Assembly: GCA_016763395.1 (NCBI GenBank)
Contig: JAESTW010000488.1
Location: forward strand, 1 to 6,872
Length of the DNA: 6,872 nucleotides
DNA from: Kofleriaceae bacterium
Lineage (GTDB): Bacteria > Myxococcota_A > Polyangia > Haliangiales > Haliangiaceae
Direction: 5' to 3'
The notes beneath the pieces were generated by a model. That model saw only the letters and a program-made list of their open reading frames with translations. It made no database searches and was not told the origin of the DNA. The translations under genes and the position numbers were made by a program. Each line of letters starts with the position of its first letter. Within the stretch, counting starts at the first letter, position 1. This document shows positions 1-5,287 of this stretch, one piece after another.

Positions 1-203
1 AAGATGGCTACAAGATTGAGAATGTCTTTCAGGGCGAAGCAATGACAGAGGTCTTGAAGTATGTAAACTACGATGCCGAGGTCTTGCAAGATCAACTTGC
101 GGCGCGCATTGCCGATAGCGATATCAGTTCGGCAGATGCATTGCGCCTGCAACAGCTCTACAAGCAACTACTCTCAAGCTATACGTATTTAGGCAGTGAA
201 TAA
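1..203 (+). CDS. speA: Biosynthetic arginine decarboxylase, C-terminal end (partial)
   Basis: Only the last 66 residues are present, read in the frame starting at base 3 and ending at TAA 201-203; the gene begins outside the window. SpeA is a PLP-dependent fold-III enzyme that decarboxylates arginine to agmatine, the first step of the agmatine route to putrescine. The visible part would be the C-terminal helical extension, not the catalytic barrel. What is seen: a segment reading GEAMTEVLKYVNYD, which matches the SpeA tail pattern G-(D/E)-x-(V/M)-(S/T)-(E/D)-VL-x-YV-x-YD, then an amphipathic helical stretch, and an end in SSYTYLGSE, matching the Q/G-YTY(F/L) terminus of SpeA proteins. No PLP or substrate residues fall inside the window. 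The identification rests on this tail pattern recalled from the family. No obvious intrinsic terminator follows: a T-run at 220-225 has no convincing GC-rich stem before it. Confidence 0.8.
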   Translation, partial: DGYKIENVFQGEAMTEVLKYVNYDAEVLQDQLAARIADSDISSADALRLQQLYKQLLSSYTYLGSE

Positions 204-239
204 TCATGCGCCCTGACTATTTTTTCGGATCCTCGGCTG

Positions 240-277
240 TGAATACTGTATAAGGCCTGCATGTGCAGACGTATTCA
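240..277. repeat. Nested inverted repeat over the start of the Cys-rich small gene
   Basis: The outer arms are TGAATAC (240-246) and GTATTCA (271-277), a perfect 7-base inverted repeat. Nested inside is CTGCA (257-261) - TG - TGCAG (264-268). In RNA this could fold as a stem with an asymmetric internal loop holding the AAGG ribosome-binding site (252-255), with the first base of the AUG at 261 in the inner stem. That arrangement could modulate translation of the 49-aa gene, or the arms could be an operator. Both roles are inference; short inverted repeats also arise by chance. Confidence 0.35.
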
Positions 278-410
278 GTGCAAGAAGTGTAGTAAAGCTG
301 GTTGGGCAGGATGTGGCGCCCACGTAGAGCAAGTGTTATCCGGAGTCGCTGCACAGGACCGATGCTCGTGTCCGCCAGCCAAAGGTTTTCTCGCTAAGCT
401 CTTTGGCTAA
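261..410 (+). CDS. Cysteine-rich 49-aa protein of a widespread uncharacterised family
   Basis: This ORF runs from ATG 261 to TAA 408-410 and encodes 49 residues. It has six cysteines (C2, C7, C10, C18, C35, C37) and one histidine (H21), arranged as MCRR, CKKC, WAGCGAHV and CSC. The block C-x2-C-(4)-W-x-GCG-x-HV-(x)n-C-x-C matches small proteins I recall from many bacteria and some fungi, typically MCR-x-V-x-C-x2-C-x-K-x-TW-x-GCG-x-H. To my knowledge none has an assigned function. The cysteine pairs suggest zinc binding, but this is inference. There is no signal peptide or membrane segment, so it should be cytosolic. AAGG at 252-255 lies five bases before the ATG and supports this start. The short C-terminal tail (KGFLAKLFG) is basic and hydrophobic. 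The next gene starts 15 bases later, so they are probably co-transcribed. Confidence 0.83.
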   Translation: MCRRIQCKKCSKAGWAGCGAHVEQVLSGVAAQDRCSCPPAKGFLAKLFG

Positions 411-425
411 GATCGGAATAAGACA

Positions 426-758
426 ATGGCATTTGAAGTTGAAGAACGCGAAGCACTAAGCCTCTTGCAAGGTATCGAAAACGGCACGCTACAGGGTAGC
501 TACCGTGTGTCCGAAGCGGATCCAGCATTGATCTACTTGGTCTTTACTTGGCTACGCAATCGTTACGGAGCCGATCATCCCGCCGCAGAAGGTATCATTG
601 GTCGACTCGTCGAGTTGTCCGCCAACCCTTCTATCAAGGCGCAATTAAAAGAAGGCAAAGAGGACGCCATCGCCTGCTGGTTTGAGAGCGAACATTCCTA
701 CAAAGAGTTTGATGCCACGCGCTTCATTTCTCTGATTGTCGAAAAACTCGAGGGCTAG
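426..758 (+). CDS. Hypothetical 110-aa soluble, mostly helical protein
   Basis: I do not recognise this family. The protein starts at ATG 426 and ends at TAG 756-758. It is acidic and appears mainly alpha-helical: a helix near residues 3-19 (EVEEREALSLLQGIEN), a central helix with aromatic residues (ALIYLVFTWLRNRYG, about 34-48), further helices over 52-80, and a C-terminal helix RFISLIVEKLEG. It has one cysteine and no signal peptide or membrane segment, so it is likely cytosolic. The upstream sequence GGAATAAG (415-422) gives a weak ribosome-binding site. It sits 15 bases after the Cys-rich small gene and shortly before a lipoprotein gene on the same strand, which suggests a shared transcript but says nothing firm about its role. 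Its existence as a gene rests on length, position and amino-acid composition. Confidence 0.7.
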   Translation: MAFEVEEREALSLLQGIENGTLQGSYRVSEADPALIYLVFTWLRNRYGADHPAAEGIIGRLVELSANPSIKAQLKEGKEDAIACWFESEHSYKEFDATRFISLIVEKLEG

Positions 759-770
759 CAGCACGCTAGC
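754..770. repeat. GCTAGC - 5 nt - GCTAGC repeat at a stop codon
   Basis: The self-complementary hexamer GCTAGC occurs at 754-759 and 765-770, so it can form a 6-bp stem with a 5-nt loop. The first copy contains the TAG stop of the 110-aa gene. No T-run follows, so this is not a canonical intrinsic terminator. It may be a processing or pausing hairpin between that gene and the lipoprotein gene, or chance. Confidence 0.3.
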
Positions 771-787
771 GGATATTGAAACGACAA

Positions 788-1114
788 ATGCAAAACAAAC
801 TTCTCATCACACTATTGGGCCTTGTGCTCGCGTCTTGTGGCAAGTCGAGTGATTCGAAGAGTGAGCCGACTGACAAAACCGTGAACGCAAGTGATGCCCG
901 GGCCACGCGAACACCAAAGTCCAAGGCGTCTGCGGCTACCCCAAATACGACTCCTCCCAACTTCGTCACAAAACCTGTGAGCAATCAGAGCCGATTGTCC
1001 CTGGATATAGATTTTGAAAACGTTGCTGAGGACAAAGTTAATAAGGCCAACTATAAGGCCGAACTTTCTACGCTAGAGCGGTCGATCGGCCAGCAAACCG
1101 CCAAATCCGAGTGA
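788..1114 (+). CDS. Small Ser/Thr/Lys-rich lipoprotein
   Basis: The protein is 108 residues from ATG 788; a TTG at 776 in the same frame would add MKRQ. It begins with a type II signal peptide: a short basic N-region (MQNK), a hydrophobic core (LLITLLGLVL) and the lipobox LASC, with cysteine 17 the predicted lipidated residue. The next residues, GKSSDSKSE, lack an Asp at +2, so outer-membrane sorting by the Lol system is plausible. The mature protein has a low-complexity linker rich in Ser, Thr, Lys and Pro up to about residue 65. A more acidic segment with helical character follows (SLDIDFENVAEDKVNKANY onward). I recognise no domain. Neither start has a good ribosome-binding site: AGCGGA at 768-773 is two bases from the TTG, and the ATG has only weak purines upstream. 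ATG is chosen as the more usual codon. It may act as a small periplasm-facing anchor or accessory, which is inference. Confidence 0.7.
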   Translation: MQNKLLITLLGLVLASCGKSSDSKSEPTDKTVNASDARATRTPKSKASAATPNTTPPNFVTKPVSNQSRLSLDIDFENVAEDKVNKANYKAELSTLERSIGQQTAKSE

Positions 1115-1213
1115 TTCAGGTACAACTACTTTCACCCACAAAGTAAGTCTACCAACTACTAACAATCCCAGCTCATGGTGATTCTCTCACTACATACGGT
1201 CCTGTCTATTGTT

Positions 1214-1229
1214 AGGATTCGGGCGTATG
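1214..1229 (+). promoter_or_regulatory. Ribosome-binding site that sets the start at ATG 1227
   Basis: AGGA at 1214-1217 lies nine bases before ATG 1227. An earlier in-frame TTG at 1209 has no Shine-Dalgarno match, and a later ATG at 1233 has only GGGA directly abutting it. The spacing favours 1227, which also gives a signal peptide of normal length. Confidence 0.6.
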
Positions 1230-3077
1230 GGAATGCTATCGAACTCACCGGGTCTCCTTGTTCTCCCTCTAGCGGCAATCTTTGCCTGCTCCGGGGGCAG
1301 CGGCGGCGATACTGCTGACGCCGCCGTCGACGCAATGCCCTTACCGGACGCGTTCATACTTCCAGCATTTTTTACACCACAGGACAATCTCAGTGATGAT
1401 GAATTGGCCACTCAAGCGCTAGCGCTAATCAACGGTGACGAGACTGGTGCAGGAGCAACAACTTGTACGGCCTGTCACGGCATCACCAAGCAGAGACTTT
1501 TTCACTGGCGTGCACTGGCGGACACAACAATGTCCGAGTGCCTTACAGACCTGACCGTCCCCAATCAAACGGTCGCTCTAGAGATGCTCAACTGTCTCAG
1601 GCAAGATCCAACTGACCCAACATCAGCCTTTAGCCCAGAGAAGGCCTCCATCTTCTCCACTGGTGCAAATTTACGTTGGTTTGAGTACGCCTTCCGCACT
1701 GCCTATGGTGAGGGCTTCCAAACAGAATACGACCAGTTCATCGATCGAGTTGCGATGCCAAAAGGCACGATGACTCCCTACAGCCAGACTGAGTTTGATG
1801 TTCTAGCCAGTTGGTTTACTCGCGGCCTGCCTCTTCTTGACGAAAAATTGCCCGAAGATCCACCGCCAACCGAATGTACGCCCGGCGTTTCTGCTGCCGT
1901 TGCAACCCATGTTGCCGACACCACTCTCAATGGTTGGCGCGCGGTGAATAAGCAAAACGGTATCTTGATGTTTGGCTGCGATCCAAAATCGGACAATGTT
2001 TTCGACTGTCTCTCAAGCTACGAGCAAGCAGGCGATGAAAAATACTCCAAAGATTGGGCAGCGAATGTCCAAGACCAACAGATACGTATCCTGCGCCAGA
2101 ACAACTACATTTCCGACTTCTGGACACGAAGTTCCGCGGACGGTAGGTATGTCGGACACGGCGCTCAGACTGGTGGCGCTCGCTCTCGCATTGTCGATTT
2201 GCAGCGCGATTTAGCCATTCCTGGGACCGCCTTCTACGATCCGTCTTTCTTCCCGGACAACTCCGGTTTCATGTTTCAGACGAGTCGCGCGTATATGTGC
2301 AATCAGAGTCTGCTTGCAACTACCGAGAGCATCACCTACAACCAGGAGTCTGAATGTACGATTTCCAACGAAATCGGGCTCTACCAGCATGTTGGCGCAA
2401 ATGTCAGTAGCGGTGATTACTGGGCTGTTGCCGGACAGTTTGTCAGTGATGGCGGACATGGGCGAGTCTTATCCGATCCGGATGCTGGGTTCTCTGGAGG
2501 TTCTAGAGTCAAATTCACTCCCTTTATCCACGATGGCACTTCGTACTCCGCCGGCGAAGAACACCCGATAGACATTCCCTTCGAAGGCGATACAATCATC
2601 TCAGCTTCTTCCAAAATGATTCTGAGTCGATTGCGAGGCCCCGGCGACAACCAACTTGGCTTTGTTATGCGCGAAGTAACAACGACTGAAACCCAAGCTG
2701 GATACGACATAGAGCTCAACGAAGTTGCCCGTTACTGCTTCAACGGCGGAAAGCCTGCCTTCTCCTACGACGATCGCTGGCTCGTTCTACATCACTACAT
2801 TGGCAATGCTGACGCTGTGGACTTGGGATATACGAGTTTTTCCGATCCTGAATTCGAATCGTATCGCAACAATGGTTCGGCCAACATCTACCTTATCGAT
2901 ACTCTCACCGGCCAGGTCACTCGAATTACCAAGATGCGTGCAGGCGAGTACGCCCTCTTCCCGCACTTCCGCTCGGACGGCTGGATTTACTTCATGGTTC
3001 GTAACTTGGGCTCCGGCTCTGAGCGTATTGTAGCCAGTGATGCTGCGCTGCGACTGGAAGCAGCATCTCAAAACTAG
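1227..3077 (+). CDS. Lipoprotein with N-terminal cytochrome c domain and TolB/PD40-like propeller
   Basis: The protein is 616 residues from ATG 1227. Residues 1-21 form a lipoprotein signal (hydrophobic LLVLPLAAIF, then FAC with C21; Phe at -2 is atypical for a lipobox). A Gly/Ser/Asp/Ala linker follows, as is common in myxobacterial surface lipoproteins. Residues about 50-205 look like a class-I cytochrome c domain: CTACH at 80-84 covalently binds heme with His84 as proximal ligand, and MPKGTM (177-182) followed by SQTEFDVLASWFTRGLP matches the usual distal Met and C-terminal helix. Residues about 285-595 carry propeller-like strand motifs: SADGRYVGHG, PSFFPDNSGFMF, FSYDDRWLVLHHY, YLIDTLTGQVTRIT and FPHFRSDGWIYFMV, resembling TolB/PD40 repeats. 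Ten further cysteines outside the heme pair and lipobox are consistent with an oxidising compartment. Role: probable surface-anchored electron-transfer or sensing protein; the substrate is unknown. It is followed directly by a second CxxCH gene. Confidence 0.82.
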   Translation: MGMLSNSPGLLVLPLAAIFACSGGSGGDTADAAVDAMPLPDAFILPAFFTPQDNLSDDELATQALALINGDETGAGATTCTACHGITKQRLFHWRALADTTMSECLTDLTVPNQTVALEMLNCLRQDPTDPTSAFSPEKASIFSTGANLRWFEYAFRTAYGEGFQTEYDQFIDRVAMPKGTMTPYSQTEFDVLASWFTRGLPLLDEKLPEDPPPTECTPGVSAAVATHVADTTLNGWRAVNKQNGILMFGCDPKSDNVFDCLSSYEQAGDEKYSKDWAANVQDQQIRILRQNNYISDFWTRSSADGRYVGHGAQTGGARSRIVDLQRDLAIPGTAFYDPSFFPDNSGFMFQTSRAYMCNQSLLATTESITYNQESECTISNEIGLYQHVGANVSSGDYWAVAGQFVSDGGHGRVLSDPDAGFSGGSRVKFTPFIHDGTSYSAGEEHPIDIPFEGDTIISASSKMILSRLRGPGDNQLGFVMREVTTTETQAGYDIELNEVARYCFNGGKPAFSYDDRWLVLHHYIGNADAVDLGYTSFSDPEFESYRNNGSANIYLIDTLTGQVTRITKMRAGEYALFPHFRSDGWIYFMVRNLGSGSERIVASDAALRLEAASQN

Positions 3078-3187
3078 CAAGCCAAGGTGGACTGCTAGTT
3101 CTAGTTCCTGGACTGCTAGTTCCTGCATTCAGCCTGCTGGTCGGGCTCAGTACGGCTTGTGGCGACGAAGCATCCGTCCAATGTGAT
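3065..3187 (+). other. In-frame upstream extension encoding a probable lipoprotein signal peptide without a standard start codon
   Basis: The frame of the 3188 gene stays open back to 3041, after a TGA at 3038-3040. It translates as SKLASQ, then GLLVLVPGLLVPAFSLLVGL, then STACGDEASVQC. This is a basic/polar start, a long hydrophobic core and a lipobox-like STAC (Cys codon 3158-3160) followed by an acidic mature start. That is what an exported heme protein needs and what the TTG at 3188 would omit. No ATG, GTG or TTG lies in this frame between 3041 and 3188. Candidates are ATC 3065, with GGAAG four bases upstream, and CTG 3092, which abuts AAGGTGG. A one-base sequencing deletion is also possible: one extra G in the GG at 3089-3090 would bring GTG 3087 into frame. 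Confidence 0.65.
3088..3122 (+). repeat. 21-base-period tandem repeat inside the signal peptide region
   Basis: TGGACTGCTAGTTC occurs at 3088-3101 and again at 3109-3122, identical over 14 bases with a 21-base offset. The offset is seven codons, so the frame is kept and the repeat encodes GLLVLVP-GLLVPAF. The shorter unit CTAGTTC occurs three times (3095, 3101, 3116). This is consistent with slippage duplication of the hydrophobic core, and the slippage-prone tract is also a place where indels or assembly errors would change the frame. Confidence 0.7.
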
Positions 3188-4801
3188 TTGCGCTCGAGCA
3201 GCCAAGCTGTTCTTGCCGAAGATCGAAACATACTTGGTGCGCCCGGAACCTATCCCGCCGACACAAGCTTGCGCGCTCGCACTGCAGAGCTCAACGCATC
3301 ACAAAAGTTGCGCCGTGAAGCCGCCTGGCAAAGTGTGGCCAAGCTTCTTCAACCTGTCGAGTTCGGACAGACAATCCCAAACCTGTCCAGCCCAAATACC
3401 ATTCCACTGTGGCAAAGCTTCTATGGCAACGACGAGGCCGAGAGACTCTTTCTTCACCTATTTGAAGGCCTAAGTCCGGCAGAGCGAAGTTCGCAAACTC
3501 GCTTTACTCCGGTTTCGATTGATGATGCGTTTGGCTGGAACGTCAATGAGGTGGAAGGACTGGCCAACTGGCCCGAAGAGCGGCGCCTGGCCTATCTAGA
3601 AGCAATCGATTCCAATGCGAAACTCACGGGAATTGCCGGTGTAGATCAAGTTGGAATCAATCCCCCGGCGCTGCGCCACATAGTGAGTAGCTATCCTGAG
3701 ATTCTCCGGTGTATTGCAGATGCGCCGCCCGACGCCAGTGACGAGGGGCCCGGACAGTCTGTTCAAGAGATGCTTCGCGTCCCGCTCTCCCTCGCTGCAT
3801 GCGAAGAAGCCCAACTCTTCGGCCCCTTTGCTCTCTCGCAGGGCGAAACTCTCCAAGCCTCCTTCTCGGGCTCGGGACAAGAACTAGGCGGGGCCACTCT
3901 CAGTGTCCATGCGAATTCTCCAACCGGGCAAATGGAATGCGAATCTGACACGCGGTGTGAAGTTTCCGGTGAGAGAGAGTACTACGTCCGAGTATTACCA
4001 GGGCCAGAGCCACTTAGCGCAGCCTTGCAAGTAGACTACAAATCACCAAGCTCCAATTGGAGTAGCTGTCTCAACAAACCATTCTCAACTGACTCGGTCA
4101 TCGTTAAAGCCAGTTGGAACCGCATTTTTGCAAGCAACACCTTGCCGACCTACAAAACCTCAGCCGATGCCTTGCGCCGAAGGCTTGCAGACAACGACAC
4201 GGAGGGTTGGGGCCAGGAAGATGGTACAGCCGATCCTGGGCCGGACGCGATTTACACGATGGAGCTGCCCAATGGCCAACGCTATCGTTTGACAGGGCTT
4301 CACATCATGACCAAAGAGCTTGACCACTGGCAGTGGATCAGCCTGTGGTGGTCGGACGAGCCTGATCTGGACTTCGGACAAGACCGCCCCCAGTCGATCG
4401 ATGATCTGGAAGGACCGTGGAGCAACTACAAGATGTGTGCGGTGTCAAAATTCAATGAAAGCGACCCCCTGCCGGGCGGAGGCTTTGAGCAAAGTGCACC
4501 AGACCTAGCGAATGCGTTAACCAGTGTCTATCAAGGAGTCGGACAACCTTCTTGGTGCTCTAACCCGTATATCGAAGAAGGATCGCACAACATGGCAACC
4601 AACTGCATCGGTTGTCACCAGCACGGAGGGACTACTATCGCCTCTGAAGACATTATTGGAATGCCGACTCTGTACCCACAAAACGGCCGCTCGCAAGTTC
4701 GCAACAACTTCCCGCAGGATTACTCCTGGGTCATCAGTCGCGGCGAACAGTTGGGCCTCTACTTCAAAGAAGTAGTCGCGTTCTTTGGCGTGCAAGAGTG
4801 A
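3188..4801 (+). CDS. Exported c-type heme protein with PPC-like domain
   Basis: The coordinates give the securely coding part, starting at the first standard start codon (TTG 3188, 537 residues). The true N-terminus is probably upstream, as described for 3065-3187. Residues about 1-200 are helical and unrecognised, with NWPEERRLAYLEAIDSNAKL typical of the stretch. Residues about 203-285 resemble a PPC-type beta-sandwich: FALSQGETLQASFSG, GATLSVHAN, EYYVRVLPG and ALQVDYK. Residues about 355-420 hold a Trp-rich block, LTGLHIMTKELDHWQWISLWW then WSNYKMCAVS, resembling a conserved region of uncharacterised myxobacterial cytochrome-family proteins as I recall them. CIGCH at 473-477 is a covalent heme c site; His479, Met492 or His467 could be the distal ligand, which the sequence does not decide. 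The 60-residue tail ends in a helix (GLYFKEVVAFFGV). Cysteine content and heme imply export. It shares the transcript of the preceding heme lipoprotein and probably works with it. Confidence 0.8.
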   Translation: MRSSSQAVLAEDRNILGAPGTYPADTSLRARTAELNASQKLRREAAWQSVAKLLQPVEFGQTIPNLSSPNTIPLWQSFYGNDEAERLFLHLFEGLSPAERSSQTRFTPVSIDDAFGWNVNEVEGLANWPEERRLAYLEAIDSNAKLTGIAGVDQVGINPPALRHIVSSYPEILRCIADAPPDASDEGPGQSVQEMLRVPLSLAACEEAQLFGPFALSQGETLQASFSGSGQELGGATLSVHANSPTGQMECESDTRCEVSGEREYYVRVLPGPEPLSAALQVDYKSPSSNWSSCLNKPFSTDSVIVKASWNRIFASNTLPTYKTSADALRRRLADNDTEGWGQEDGTADPGPDAIYTMELPNGQRYRLTGLHIMTKELDHWQWISLWWSDEPDLDFGQDRPQSIDDLEGPWSNYKMCAVSKFNESDPLPGGGFEQSAPDLANALTSVYQGVGQPSWCSNPYIEEGSHNMATNCIGCHQHGGTTIASEDIIGMPTLYPQNGRSQVRNNFPQDYSWVISRGEQLGLYFKEVVAFFGVQE

Positions 4802-4819
4802 TGTGGGGTAGCAAGGGGC

Positions 4820-5287
4820 ATGAACAATAGACCGTTTCGAGTATTGGGAATGCAACAAGTTGCTATTGGCGGCACTGACAAAAGTGAATTGCGCGCGCTT
4901 TGGTGTGACATGCTCGGCGTCGAAAAGACAGGCGAGTACAAGAGCGAGAAGGAAAACGTCGACGAGGATATTCTCGTCGTAGGAACCGGAAACGCTCGAG
5001 TCGAAATCGACCTCATGCAACCGATTGATCCGGACGCTCGTCCGAGAGTCCATACTCCAGCTCTAAACCACATCGGTCTGTGGGTCGACGACTTGGCTGC
5101 CGCAGTCGAATGGCTGACAGCCAAAGGCATGCGCTTCACCCCCGGTGGAATTCGCAAAGGAGCATCTGGCCACGATGTGTGTTTTATTCACCCGAAGTCA
5201 TCCGAAGAGTTCCCTTTTTCAGGCGCTGGTGTGTTGATTGAGCTCGTTCAAGCTCCCGAAGAACTCATTGCGGATCAGCCTCGCTAA
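4820..5287 (+). CDS. VOC-superfamily (glyoxalase-like) metalloenzyme
   Basis: The protein is 155 residues, a normal length for a two-module VOC protein (paired beta-alpha-beta-beta-beta units). The first module starts at LGMQQVAIGG and continues through ELRALWCDMLGV; the second starts at LNHIGLWVDDLAAAVEWL and ends GVLIELVQAP. Candidate metal ligands by position are Gln13, Glu62 (ARVEIDLMQP), His84 and Glu141. This Q/E/H/E set parallels eukaryotic glyoxalase I and differs from the H/Q/H/E pattern of methylmalonyl-CoA epimerase. The fold is clear; the reaction (lactoylglutathione lyase, epimerase or other) is not, so no gene symbol is given. There is no signal peptide, so it is cytosolic. It starts 18 bases after the heme-protein gene. 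AAGGGG (4813-4818) is one base from the ATG, unusually close; TGGGG at 4804-4808 is an alternative. ATG 4850 is a weaker later start. Confidence 0.85.
   Translation: MNNRPFRVLGMQQVAIGGTDKSELRALWCDMLGVEKTGEYKSEKENVDEDILVVGTGNARVEIDLMQPIDPDARPRVHTPALNHIGLWVDDLAAAVEWLTAKGMRFTPGGIRKGASGHDVCFIHPKSSEEFPFSGAGVLIELVQAPEELIADQPR

Noticed and set aside
219..240. T-run after speA as an intrinsic terminator
   Set aside because: The run of Ts at 220-225 is not preceded by a GC-rich stem; the GGATCC palindrome lies after it.
243..256. TATAAG at 249-254 as a -10 box and ATACTGTAT (243-251) as a LexA-like site
   Set aside because: No acceptable -35 element lies 16-18 bases upstream, the box overlaps the ribosome-binding site, and the CTGT half-site has no ACAG partner at the LexA spacing.
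766..984. Minus-strand frame opposite the small lipoprotein
   Set aside because: The sense strand has a clear signal peptide and lipobox, and the antisense product is a by-product of that composition.
1115..1213. Possible promoter in the gap before the first heme lipoprotein, including the repeated CAACTAC
   Set aside because: I found no convincing -35/-10 pair, and the 7-base repeat in A/C-rich sequence is easily due to chance.
3159..3473. 104-codon plus-strand frame starting at GTG 3159
   Set aside because: It overlaps the signal-peptide region and N-terminus of the second heme protein in another frame and has no family character.
4517..5053. 178-codon open frame on the minus strand across the heme-protein/VOC junction
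   Set aside because: It lies antisense to two well-supported genes, crosses their boundary and shows no recognisable domain; it is a shadow frame.
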